NCBI GenBank assembly: GCA_019637355.1
Contig: JAHBVT010000001.1
Span: 2,821,192 to 2,885,191 of the forward strand
Direction of reading: 5' to 3'
From: Gemmatimonadaceae bacterium
GTDB lineage: Bacteria > Gemmatimonadota > Gemmatimonadetes > Gemmatimonadales > Gemmatimonadaceae
Length of the DNA stretch: 64,000 nt
Shown here: one piece after another, positions 36,223 through 43,905 of the stretch
How positions within the stretch are numbered: position 1 is the first letter of the stretch
Layout of the letters: every line of letters starts with the position of its first letter
The notes under the pieces: generated by a model
Told to the model about the DNA's origin: nothing
Seen by the model: the letters and a program-made list of their open reading frames with translations, nothing else
Databases searched by the model: none
Translations under genes and position numbers: made by a program

Positions 36223-38265
36223 CTAAGAGCCTCGGCGCCTCGCCGGTGTACGCGACTGCCGAGTCAGCGGACCGGATTCAGCGACACTTACTCGGTCACT
36301 CGAGCTCTCCATGAGTGCAGGCGGTAGATACTCGCCATGCATGTCGCGGAGATACTTCACGGCGCTCTCGTCTGACGCCTCATACTGCAGGGCGTCCTGG
36401 AAGAACCGCAAACGCGCCTTACAGTCCGCAACAACCTGCCCCCAGGACTTCACCCAGATCTCGATGTTGTCGGAAGAGTATGTTTGGCCTGGCTGAAGGC
36501 GTTGTTGCGACGCCAGCTGCGACACCTCATCGGTCAGCTCATTCGACACGGCCCAGAATATCCATCGCGTGTTAGTGTCGCGGAACCGCTCATCCTTAGC
36601 AACTGCAAACGCATACGACTGCAGCTGTGAATGAACAGACAGAGACACTTTCACGCGTGGTCTCTTGAGTTCGACAACCAAGTGCTCTCGGGCGTTTGGG
36701 TTGGCCTGGGGCACCTTTCGCGAGAGCATCAGGTCTACTATTCCCATGCTCCCATCCTCTCTTTGGACCGGCCGCCCGTCTTCTTCTGCATCCTTTCTTA
36801 GCAGATGAAGGTGCTTCGCGAGAACTTCGTCCAGTGATTTATCACTGGCGGTCAAATGGAACTGTTCTCCGAAGATCCAGGTGTTCTTCTCCACAATCTT
36901 GTGAAGCTGGCTGCGCTCAAGTAGCTGGTCTTTCGAGTTCTTTTCAAAGACGAGCCTCTCGAGACCAAGGACAAAGTCTAGTCGGTCGGCTACCAAACGG
37001 GCCGCGCTGATGATTGAGGAGAGAGAGGTCCTGTCGAGCAGGGATGCCAGTTGCTGTTGTTTGACCAACGGCAGCTCTAGCACCTCTGAGAGGATGCGGC
37101 GCGCGACGTCTGGCGAGGCCTCTACTGCTTGCCGCAACAATCGCAGCTGCAGGCGCTGCGTGCGATCGTCTGAATCTGCGAAGCTCGGGAGATACTCTGA
37201 GACGTTGAGGGCGACGAGATCGAAGACCTGACGCTCTGCGACTTCAACCGGAGATTTCGCCTCTCCTTGAAACGGATAGATATCCCGCTTCTTCCATCCA
37301 TCCACGAGCTCTACCGCTCTCTCAGCGCTCCGACTCCGAAAATGGGACTTAAGCGCCTGCTTGCCGGCCTCGACGAGCCTCCCTGTTCCTTCAGAGAGAT
37401 CGTCGAGTTCCAGTTGGTTGTTCTCATGCAACTCGCGTATGTACGCAGACCGCAAGTACGCCGTGAAGTCAAATCCGGGCGCTTGAATTTTGGGCGCCAC
37501 GCGATGGTAGGTGAAACCATCCTCATCGCACAGAAATAGCGAGCGTTCAGAGGGAATCGACCATTCGATGATGACGAGCGTGGCAGACACGCTGCGACCG
37601 TCATCGAGAGAGACTGGCCCAATCTCGTATTCGTGGTTTGCGATTTCGAGAGCAGCGGGATCGACCCGAGCTCCATCATAGGTCACCCGTGTGTCAGAAT
37701 ACTGCCGCAGGTAAATTGCAAGCTGCTCGGCCACCTCCACTCGCGCCTTGTCGCCCTGCAAGCGGAACTCTTTCGAGAATCCTGAAATCTCCACACAAGT
37801 GCCAGTGGGAGTGTCGTCAGGCACCTCCCGAACATCGCTAAGAAGGAATGTGCCAAGCCTGTCTCTAGACCCCGAGATTGAGAATTGAATCCGACGGTCC
37901 CCATCCTGCGCTACTGTCGACCATTCGACTCGGTCGCCGAGTGCGAACGCCCGGAATCGGCCCTTCCCAGCCCGACCGTGCAGGATGCGACCTCTCTTCC
38001 GGGAGCGGCTTCCAAATTTTTTCCAGGAACCACCCAGGCGTCCGAACGAGTGCTCGGCGTCGTGCGGCAACATTCCCAAGCCATTGTCAACTACTCGAAT
38101 AGTATCGAGCGCCCCAAGAAGGCTTCTCTCAAATATGACAGATACCTCCGTCGCATCTGCATCTAGGCCATTCCACACAAGCTCAGCCAGTGCGAGGATC
38201 GGCTTCTTCACGGCCGACATGCGCTGCAAGTGGTCTGGCTGAACTGCGACTGAAATTGTCTTCAC
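36223..38265 (-). CDS. GHKL ATPase (MORC/MutL-like) fused to a PD-(D/E)XK nuclease
   Basis: Protein of 680 aa. The N-terminus is a GHKL ATPase: Glu28 and Asn32 in ALAELVWNGLDADAT, Asp60 in VVDNGLGM, and GRAGKGRFRAFALG near 96-109. A middle region with alpha-helical repeats follows. The C-terminus has a Shedu-like/DUF4263-type nuclease core: QLHKIVEKNTWIFGEQF, Asp511 in GIVDLMLSR, and Glu532 and Lys534 in HLVVELKRPRVKV. MORC-like ATPases are known companions of C5-methyltransferase restriction systems. It lies between the Sau3AI-like enzyme (convergent) and the DUF4145 gene. Base content is clearly less GC-rich than the core, with many CATG sites, so it was probably transferred. Confidence 0.82.
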   Translation of the reverse strand: MKTISVAVQPDHLQRMSAVKKPILALAELVWNGLDADATEVSVIFERSLLGALDTIRVVDNGLGMLPHDAEHSFGRLGGSWKKFGSRSRKRGRILHGRAGKGRFRAFALGDRVEWSTVAQDGDRRIQFSISGSRDRLGTFLLSDVREVPDDTPTGTCVEISGFSKEFRLQGDKARVEVAEQLAIYLRQYSDTRVTYDGARVDPAALEIANHEYEIGPVSLDDGRSVSATLVIIEWSIPSERSLFLCDEDGFTYHRVAPKIQAPGFDFTAYLRSAYIRELHENNQLELDDLSEGTGRLVEAGKQALKSHFRSRSAERAVELVDGWKKRDIYPFQGEAKSPVEVAERQVFDLVALNVSEYLPSFADSDDRTQRLQLRLLRQAVEASPDVARRILSEVLELPLVKQQQLASLLDRTSLSSIISAARLVADRLDFVLGLERLVFEKNSKDQLLERSQLHKIVEKNTWIFGEQFHLTASDKSLDEVLAKHLHLLRKDAEEDGRPVQREDGSMGIVDLMLSRKVPQANPNAREHLVVELKRPRVKVSLSVHSQLQSYAFAVAKDERFRDTNTRWIFWAVSNELTDEVSQLASQQRLQPGQTYSSDNIEIWVKSWGQVVADCKARLRFFQDALQYEASDESAVKYLRDMHGEYLPPALMESSSDRVSVAESGPLTRQSRTPARRRGS

Positions 38266-38352
38266 TGCTCACCAAGAGATTGCAGGGTCACCATGGTCAA
38301 CAGCCTCAAATGTTTTTCGCGTACCTAGATGCGGCGCCACTCCCGCACAACC

Positions 38353-38889
38353 TTACAACGATGTCTCGCCTTTGGGTGTAGCGCGCCGCGGAATGCTGGT
38401 TGAGAGCTCAGGCGCCTGGGTTGCCACAACAGTAGCATGCAACAAATTCTCGACGATGTCGAGGATAACGGTTAGCTCGGAACCGTTTGGGCTGTAGCCC
38501 CTGTGAGCTGCTGCATTCCCCGCATCGAGTGCGGTTCCGAGCGACTGCCGTGAACGGCGACTTAGATAGCCATCATTTTCAAGTTGCTCAAGTCTTGCAG
38601 CGAAGGTCCCGGCGTCTCCAACTGTTCTGACGATGAACAAGTCTATCAAGGCGCGGCATCCCATAGCTGCAAGTCGACGACTGTCAGTGCCAAGCGCTTC
38701 GTACACTTCGATGAGCAGTTCCTGCTCTGCCTCAGGAAGGTTGGAAATCCAAACCGGCAAGCGTCGGAAGAGTCGCGGTGGGAAGAACGACACTTCAGAC
38801 TCGCCATCATTCCACTCTGAGAAGAAGTACTCACGTCTAACGCACACGCTCTCGCACCCGCGACACTCGAGCATCGCGTATCGCGTCAC
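38353..38889 (-). CDS. DUF4145-domain protein
   Basis: Protein of 178 aa. Its C-terminal two-thirds fits DUF4145: RRLAAMGCRALIDLFIV near residue 75 and GNAAAHRGYSPNG near 120. The N-terminus has CRGCESVC, a possible zinc-binding motif. DUF4145 proteins often sit in restriction and defence loci, and the role is unknown. It lies between the GHKL-nuclease and the methyltransferase on the same strand, and shares their lower GC. Confidence 0.78.
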   Translation of the reverse strand: MTRYAMLECRGCESVCVRREYFFSEWNDGESEVSFFPPRLFRRLPVWISNLPEAEQELLIEVYEALGTDSRRLAAMGCRALIDLFIVRTVGDAGTFAARLEQLENDGYLSRRSRQSLGTALDAGNAAAHRGYSPNGSELTVILDIVENLLHATVVATQAPELSTSIPRRATPKGETSL

Positions 38890-39062
38890 CCACGAGATGC
38901 TTTCGTGACCGTGGGTTGCTGAACCTGTTTAGCGCCTAGTGGCAACAACATCGTGACGCGTTTCCGAGTCGCAGTCATTGCAGTGCGCTCGCTCCATCGC
39001 AGAGCTCGAAGCAGCTGGAGTGGTTTCGCTCACTGGACCCATCCCTTGCTTGACGGAGAAGC

Positions 39063-40415
39063 TCATGTGGCATTTTGTACAGCTTTACTGCGCAGACGCA
39101 CAGCCTCTCGAACAGCAACTTCGACGCCGATAGCTTCGACCAAACCGACCACGAGCGCATTACCCATACAAAACGCCCGCTGTGTTTCGGTCATCTCAGT
39201 TGCGGTGTGATCATCAGGAAAGCCGTTGAGGCGCTCGAGTTCAACGGGCGTAAGTCTCCGGTATCCGCCGTCCTTCGCAGCCACGATGTGCTTCGACCGA
39301 CTCGGCGACGCTCCTCCCTCGGAGGTGAGAATCGTGCGCGAAGGTCGATCCACCGGATCCGGAAATGGCAGCGCCCCCTCAGTGTAGAAGTACTTGAACC
39401 CGCTCGCCTTGTGGACGCGCTCTTCCGCTTTCGATCCCTTGGCGGTCCTCCACTTGGCCAGCGCAGCGTCGATCACGAAGAACTGTTTCGGCACCGCGCC
39501 GCGCTCAAGCACATCTCGCAGCAGCAGCGAACGCCCCACAAAGTTTGGCTTGGGATTATAGGTCCAGACGATGCGCTTCCGAGAGGCGCCAATCCCGATA
39601 GGGCGGACGTACCCAGCCTGCCCGAACTTCGTACGCTCGACGCCGCGCCCGAAATCAGCTGACAGCTCGTGTAGTTCTCCGGTCAGCTCGAAATGCTCAG
39701 TCTCCGAGAGATCTAAACGATTGTCTGAGTGCACGGGAAGCGAATTGGCGAACACCCCACTCTCAAAGACAACGTCCGCACCGCTCTTCTTCGACTTGGC
39801 CTTCCCCGCCAGCTGCGCCACGATGAACACACGCCGCCGCCGCTGCGGGAACCCATAGTCCGCCGCATTCACCACGCGCCATTCGACCTCGTACCCAAGG
39901 TCGCACAGACTCGCGAGCATAATCGCAAAGTCACGCCCACGCTGCGTCGCCGGCGACTTGATCAACCGATCGACATTCTCCAGAAACACCCACTGCGCGG
40001 GCTTCTTCTTGTCCTTGAGGATGCGCAGCAGCCGATGAATCTCCCACCACAGCACACCCTTCTTTCCTTGAAGGCCTGCCGACTGATTCAACGGCTTCGC
40101 GACAGAGTAGTCCTGGCAGGGAAACCCGCCGACGACCATATCGATGTCTGGCAGCTTCCGCTCGCCACGCTCGACCTCGTCGAGTACCTTCGCAATGTCT
40201 TCGTTGCTGTGCCCTTCCGTACCGAACCGCTCGACGTAGCACCGCGACGCAAACTGTTTCGACGGCGTGCCAGGCGGCTCCCACTGACTGCTAAACACCG
40301 TGACGAAGTCCGGCGACGCGGCTTCGAGTCCGAGACGAAACCCTCCCACACCGGCAAACAGCTCTGCAACGCGAATCTGTTTGCGACTCGACTTCGTCTT
40401 TGGCTTCGCGGGCAT
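39063..40415 (-). CDS. DNA (cytosine-5-)-methyltransferase, Sau3AI-type
   Basis: C5 methyltransferase of 450 aa. Motif I is VAELFAGVGGFRLGLEAA; motif IV is VVGGFPCQDYSVAKPL with Cys100; FLENVDRL is motif VI; QRRRRVFIVAQ is motif VIII; and MGNALVVGLVEAIG is motif X. It probably protects against the Sau3AI-like endonuclease encoded 4 kb downstream on the other strand. The start at 40415 opens into a basic tail and then motif I; an ATG-like start at 40448 is also possible. It is divergent from the MarR gene. Confidence 0.93.
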   Translation of the reverse strand: MPAKPKTKSSRKQIRVAELFAGVGGFRLGLEAASPDFVTVFSSQWEPPGTPSKQFASRCYVERFGTEGHSNEDIAKVLDEVERGERKLPDIDMVVGGFPCQDYSVAKPLNQSAGLQGKKGVLWWEIHRLLRILKDKKKPAQWVFLENVDRLIKSPATQRGRDFAIMLASLCDLGYEVEWRVVNAADYGFPQRRRRVFIVAQLAGKAKSKKSGADVVFESGVFANSLPVHSDNRLDLSETEHFELTGELHELSADFGRGVERTKFGQAGYVRPIGIGASRKRIVWTYNPKPNFVGRSLLLRDVLERGAVPKQFFVIDAALAKWRTAKGSKAEERVHKASGFKYFYTEGALPFPDPVDRPSRTILTSEGGASPSRSKHIVAAKDGGYRRLTPVELERLNGFPDDHTATEMTETQRAFCMGNALVVGLVEAIGVEVAVREAVRLRSKAVQNAT

Positions 40416-40511
40416 ACTTTCTCTCGGCAAGGCGGGTGAAGGCCTCAATATAGGCCTTCGATCAATACCGAGGAAACACCGAATCTTGCCCTGCGCCAGC
40501 GCCCAAACGAG

Positions 40512-40530
40512 TTATCTTAATACTGAGATG
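40512..40530. promoter_or_regulatory. MhqR-like operator overlapping the regulator's start codon
   Basis: TTATCTTAATACTGAGATG contains ATCT-N8-AGAT, the spacing of the MhqR box known from Bacillus (ATCT, eight bases, AGAT). Its right arm overlaps the ATG of the MarR-family gene, consistent with autorepression. A sister copy lies at 41106-41124. Confidence 0.72.
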
Positions 40531-41025
40531 TCTACCGAGTCCCGCGCCCTCAACCTCTACGTCGTCCTCTCCCGGGCCGCCGAAGCCCTGCACGCCCACA
40601 CCGCCGCCGACGTCGAGTCCCACGGCCTCACCCACACCGAATTCGCCATCCTCGAAGCCCTCTTCCACAAGGGCCCGATGCTCCTCGGCGAAGTCCAGAA
40701 AAAGATCCTCGTCTCCAGCGGCGGCATCACCTTCCTCATCGACAAGCTCGCCAAGCGCGGCCTGGTCCAACGCCGCCTCTGCGAATCCGACCGCCGCGCC
40801 CGCTGGGCGGAGCTCACGCCCGCAGGCAAAGAGTTGATCGCGGGCATCTTCCCCGGCCACGCCGAGGTCATCCGCCGCGCGGCATCTGGCCTCTCGGCGG
40901 CCGAGCAGCAGACGCTGATCACCCTCCTCAAGAAGCTCGGCTACCACGCCGCCAGCCTCGAGCTCGAACCCTCGGGCCCGCTCGCCGCGCAGCCGGCCGG
41001 GACCCCCGCCGAACCAGGCGTCTAG
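40528..41025 (+). CDS. MarR-family regulator, MhqR-like
   Basis: Winged-helix repressor of 165 aa: LTHTEFAILEALFHKGPMLLGEVQKKILVSSGGITFLIDKLAKRGLV spans the DNA-binding region. MhqR proteins sense quinones and related electrophiles and control ring-cleaving dioxygenases. The gene next downstream is such a dioxygenase, and both have the same ATCT-N8-AGA(T/C) site at their starts. The N-terminal region would hold the sensor Cys, but I see only one Cys, in RRLCESD. Confidence 0.87.
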   Translation: MSTESRALNLYVVLSRAAEALHAHTAADVESHGLTHTEFAILEALFHKGPMLLGEVQKKILVSSGGITFLIDKLAKRGLVQRRLCESDRRARWAELTPAGKELIAGIFPGHAEVIRRAASGLSAAEQQTLITLLKKLGYHAASLELEPSGPLAAQPAGTPAEPGV

Positions 41026-41105
41026 CCCGCCCAGCGGCCTAGGCCATACATATAGAAGGACCCCCAAATCCCGGCCCCCCTTGCGGGGAACCTTTCGAAG
41101 GCCTA

Positions 41106-41124
41106 TTATCTTAGTTGTGAGACG
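41106..41124. promoter_or_regulatory. MhqR-like operator upstream of the dioxygenase
   Basis: TTATCTTAGTTGTGAGACG shares TTATCTTA-N-T-NN-TGAGA-N-G with the site at 40512-40530, 20 bases before the dioxygenase ATG. The dyad is weaker on the right (AGAC for AGAT). A shared regulator is the simplest reading. Confidence 0.68.
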
Positions 41125-41143
41125 TTTACCAGTAGAGGTATTT

Positions 41144-42214
41144 ATGACCCGCTCCGCACCCACCACACTCGGCTTCCACCACATCACGCTCGTCGCCTCC
41201 GACGCGCGCCGAACCCTCGCGTTCTACCACGAGGTCCTCGGACTCCAGCTGGTGAAGCAGACGGTCAACTTCGACGACCCGTCGTCGTACCACCTGTACT
41301 TCGGCAACGCCGAGGGCGCGCCGGGCACGCTGGTGACCTTCTTCGAATGGCCGCAGGCCCCGCGCGGACGCTTCGGCGTCGGCGGCGTGCATCACCTGGC
41401 CTTCTCGACGCCGACCTACGAGACGCTGCTGAAGTGGAAGCGCCGGCTGCAGGACCTGGGACTCGCAGTCTCGGGCCCGATGCCCCGCGGCTACTTCACC
41501 TCGCTGTACTTCCGCGATCCGGATGGACAGGTGCTGGAGATCGCCACGGCCGGCCCGGGCTACGACATCGACGAACCGATGTCGGAGTTGGGCCAGCGAG
41601 TACTCGGCCAGCAGCCGCATCAGCTGCCGGGCACGCGCGACGACGCGGCGATCGCACGCACGACGCATCCGGAGCCGGTGCCGACGATCACGCCCGATAT
41701 GGCACTCACGGGCCTGCACCACATCACGGGAATGACGGACGACATCGAGCGCACTAGCGACTTCTATGAGGAAGCACTCGGACTTCGTCTAGTGAAGAAG
41801 ACGATCAACCAGGACGATCCGGACACGCCGCACTGGCTCTGGGCCAACTACGACGGCACGCGCGTGCTGCCCGGTAGCTCGTGGACACTGTTCGGCTGGA
41901 ATCCGCGTTCACCTCACGCACGCAACGGCGTCGGCCAGACGCATCACGTCGCCTTCCGCGCGAAGGATGACGACGAGCAACTGGCCTGGCGCGATCACCT
42001 CACTTCGATCGGGCTGCAAGTCTCGCCCGTGATGGATAGGCAGTACTTCAAGAGCATCTACTTCCAGGCGCCAGACGGGCAGTTGCTGGAGATCGCGACG
42101 GATGGGCCAGGATTCGCGGTGGATGAAGCTGTACTCGGCGCGGAGCTCAAGCTTCCGCCGTGGCTCGAATCCGAGAGAACGCAGATCGCGGAAGCTCTCG
42201 GGCCGCTCAAGTAG
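41144..42214 (+). CDS. ring-cleaving dioxygenase, glyoxalase/VOC type (MhqO/MhqA-like)
   Basis: Two VOC domains of about 150 residues each, 356 aa in all. The first opens GFHHITLVASDARRTLAFYH and the second LTGLHHITGMTDDIERTSDF; the metal-binding His and Glu are in HHIT and LLEIATDGPG. Such enzymes open hydroquinone or catechol-like rings and protect against quinones. AGAGG lies 7 bases before the ATG. It is controlled, by inference, by the MhqR-like protein upstream. Confidence 0.9.
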   Translation: MTRSAPTTLGFHHITLVASDARRTLAFYHEVLGLQLVKQTVNFDDPSSYHLYFGNAEGAPGTLVTFFEWPQAPRGRFGVGGVHHLAFSTPTYETLLKWKRRLQDLGLAVSGPMPRGYFTSLYFRDPDGQVLEIATAGPGYDIDEPMSELGQRVLGQQPHQLPGTRDDAAIARTTHPEPVPTITPDMALTGLHHITGMTDDIERTSDFYEEALGLRLVKKTINQDDPDTPHWLWANYDGTRVLPGSSWTLFGWNPRSPHARNGVGQTHHVAFRAKDDDEQLAWRDHLTSIGLQVSPVMDRQYFKSIYFQAPDGQLLEIATDGPGFAVDEAVLGAELKLPPWLESERTQIAEALGPLK

Positions 42215-42215
42215 A

Positions 42216-42287
42216 GGACGGAAGACGGATGACGGATGCTCACTGCACCAACGCGCGGTACTCGCATCCGTCCTCCGTCATCCGTCC
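42216..42287. repeat. paired heptad repeats forming a hairpin (left arm 42216-42239, right arm 42264-42287)
   Basis: The left arm is three imperfect GACGGAW/GACGGAT heptads just after the dioxygenase stop. The right arm, GCATCCGTCC followed by TCCGTCATCCGTCC, is its reverse complement at 22 of 24 positions and lies before yceI. The loop is 24 nt. The same arms recur elsewhere in the window. It could act as a terminator or mRNA-end structure. Confidence 0.8.
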
Positions 42288-42321
42288 CAAACCAACCCTC
42301 ACCAACACTCGGTACCCAACT

Positions 42322-42867
42322 ATGATCTGGAACCTCGACGCTTCCCACACGAACCTTGATTTCGCCGTCAAGCATATGGCGATCTCCACCGTCCGCGGCT
42401 CGTTCAACGTCTTCTCCGCCACCGGCGAGACGAACGATGCCGGTATGCCCACCAAGCTCTCGATGAAAATCGATGCGGCGTCGGTGTCCACGAACAACGA
42501 ACAGCGCGACGGCCACCTGAAGTCGGCGGACTTCTTCGACGTCGCCAATCACCCGACGATCACCTTCGTCGCGACGAAGATCGCCGGCACGCCAGCCGAG
42601 CTGACGATCACCGGCGACCTCACCATCCGCGGCGTCACCAAGAGCGTCGTGCTCACCGGCGAACTCTCCGGCGAGGCGAAGGATCCCTGGGGCCAGCCGC
42701 GCCGCTCGCTCGAGGTCTCGGGCAAGATCAAGCGCTCGGAGTGGGGCCTCACCTGGAACCAGGCGCTGGAGATGGGCGGCGTGCTGGTCTCCGACGAAGT
42801 GAAGCTCAGCCTCTCGGCGCAGGCGGTGGCCGCGGAGCCGGAAGGCGCGGAGACGGCTACGGCGTAA
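42322..42867 (+). CDS. YceI-family lipocalin-like protein
   Basis: Protein of 181 aa with the YceI fold: WNLDASHTNLDFAVKHMAIS at the start, and GHLKSADFFDVANHPTITF and GDLTIRGVTKSVVL in the middle. YceI proteins bind isoprenoid-like lipids such as polyprenyl chains. No signal peptide is seen, so this copy is probably cytoplasmic. It ends at a strong terminator (42912-42944). Confidence 0.92.
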   Translation: MIWNLDASHTNLDFAVKHMAISTVRGSFNVFSATGETNDAGMPTKLSMKIDAASVSTNNEQRDGHLKSADFFDVANHPTITFVATKIAGTPAELTITGDLTIRGVTKSVVLTGELSGEAKDPWGQPRRSLEVSGKIKRSEWGLTWNQALEMGGVLVSDEVKLSLSAQAVAAEPEGAETATA

Positions 42868-42911
42868 GGCAGGCAACACAAGGATTGCCCCCGCACCTTT
42901 CGCCGCGGCGA

Positions 42912-42944
42912 CGGGCCCGGACACCGCTATGGTGTCCGGGCCCG
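42912..42944 (+). terminator. 14-bp GC-rich hairpin after yceI
   Basis: CGGGCCCGGACACC pairs perfectly with GGTGTCCGGGCCCG around a GCTAT loop, 45 bases after the yceI stop. There is no long T-run, as is common in such GC-rich genomes. Confidence 0.78.
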
Positions 42945-42967
42945 ACTCGCTTTCAGCAGAAGCAGCA

Positions 42968-42986
42968 TTGTATTACATTGTCTTAC
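42968..42986. promoter_or_regulatory. tandem half-sites before an RHH antitoxin
   Basis: TTGTATTAC and TTGTCTTAC lie in tandem at 10-base spacing and end exactly at the GTG start of the antitoxin. Phased direct half-sites are typical of ribbon-helix-helix operators. There is no ribosome-binding site, so the mRNA may be leaderless. Confidence 0.58.
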
Positions 42987-43208
42987 GTGAAGACCTCGAC
43001 CGTGACCATCCGCCTGGACGCCAAGTTGGAACGCGAGCTCACGCGCCTGGCCAAGAAGCTTGGCCGTAGCCGCAGCGATCTCGTCCGCGACGCACTACGC
43101 CGGCAGCTCGCACTGGCGCGCTTCGAGCAGGCCCGCCGGGCGCTGCTCCCGCTCGCGGAAGCCCAGGGAATCGTCACGGATGAGGATGTCTTCGCCGATC
43201 TCCGGTGA
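42987..43208 (+). CDS. ribbon-helix-helix (CopG-like) antitoxin
   Basis: Small DNA-binding protein of 73 aa: TVTIRLDAKLERELTRLAKK followed by SRSDLVRDALRRQLALAR is a ribbon-helix-helix domain. It overlaps the PIN toxin by 4 nt (GTGA). The GTG start is next to the tandem half-sites at 42968-42986. An ATG-started reading further upstream would be out of context. Confidence 0.85.
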   Translation: MKTSTVTIRLDAKLERELTRLAKKLGRSRSDLVRDALRRQLALARFEQARRALLPLAEAQGIVTDEDVFADLR

Positions 43209-43525
43209 AGGTCTTCTTCGATACGAACGTCCTCGTCAGCGCGCTCGTCGCCCGCGGCCTCTGCGCCGACCTGATGCGCGTGGTACTTGCCGAGCACGAG
43301 CTCGTCACCGGCGAGGTGAACCTGAAGGAGCTGCGGCGGGTTCTCCGCGATCGCTTCAAAGCGTCTGACGCACAGGTCGCGCTGGCCGAGGACCTGCTGC
43401 GTGACCAGGTGGTGGTGCCCAATCCTGCTCAGCTCTCCGCAATCACGGTGCGGGGCGTCGGTGATCCTCGGCAGGAATCCGTCACCCCTCGCCAGGCTTG
43501 GGATTTGCTGCGAAGCCGCGCATAG
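43205..43525 (+). CDS. PIN-domain toxin with apparent internal deletion
   Basis: COG1569-type PIN toxin (PIN_3), 106 aa where about 135-145 is usual. The start MKVFFDTNVLVSALVARG with Asp6 and Glu residues in TGEVNLKELRRVL is normal, and the end VTPRQAWDLLRSR is the normal family C-terminus. Between them, ITVRGVGDPRQES is joined where the family has its D-D-A and T-G-D acidic segment. About 30-40 codons seem to be missing in frame, so the active site is probably incomplete and the toxin inactive. Confidence 0.75.
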   Translation: MKVFFDTNVLVSALVARGLCADLMRVVLAEHELVTGEVNLKELRRVLRDRFKASDAQVALAEDLLRDQVVVPNPAQLSAITVRGVGDPRQESVTPRQAWDLLRSRA

Positions 43526-43540
43526 CGGTCCCGCCCCCCG
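43522..43540 (+). repeat. direct repeat, left copy, beside HigBA
   Basis: ATAGCGGTCCCGCCCCCCG, starting at the stop codon of the PIN gene. A nearly identical copy lies at 44256-44275. Together they bracket the HigB/HigA module. Confidence 0.75.
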
Positions 43541-43581
43541 GCGCATCACGAGGGAACGGATGGCGGGGATTCGGTGTCGCG

Positions 43582-43604
43582 GTTATAACGGGTAGCGTTA
43601 TAAC
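43582..43604. promoter_or_regulatory. paired GTTATAAC palindromes, candidate HigA operator
   Basis: Two perfect 8-bp palindromes GTTATAAC at 43582-43589 and 43597-43604, 15 bases apart centre to centre, and 7 bases before the toxin GTG. This fits HigA binding and autorepression of higBA. Confidence 0.72.
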
Positions 43605-43611
43605 TGCGTCC

Positions 43612-43905
43612 GTGATATACTCCTTTGCGGACGCCGGCACGGAGGACGTCTTTAACGGCCGGGACACCCGCGCGGCGCGGCGAACTTGCCCGCCGCGCCT
43701 GTGGGCCGTTGCGCGACGAAAGCTGGACCAGCTTCGACGTGTCAGGCGGATCGAGGAGTTGCGGCACCCGCCAGGCAACCGACTGGAACCGCTTCAGGGC
43801 GACCGGTTTGGCCAGTACAGCATTCGGATCAACCGCCAGTATCGAATCTGCTTCCGCTGGGAGGATGGAAATGCCGCGCACGTCGAGATCACAGACTACC
43901 ACTAG
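43612..43905 (+). CDS. HigB/RelE-family toxin
   Basis: mRNA-cleaving toxin of the RelE superfamily, 97 aa. It starts MIYSFADAGTEDVFNGRD, continues RRKLDQLRRVRRIEELRHPP, and ends YSIRINRQYRICFRWED ... VEITDYH, typical of HigB. The GTG start is placed just downstream of the palindromes. It overlaps the antitoxin by 35 nt. Confidence 0.9.
   Translation: MIYSFADAGTEDVFNGRDTRAARRTCPPRLWAVARRKLDQLRRVRRIEELRHPPGNRLEPLQGDRFGQYSIRINRQYRICFRWEDGNAAHVEITDYH

Noticed and set aside
38953-39210. Small plus-strand frame between DUF4145 and the methyltransferase
   Set aside because: It overlaps the methyltransferase 3' end, has no start signal, and its composition is not protein-like.
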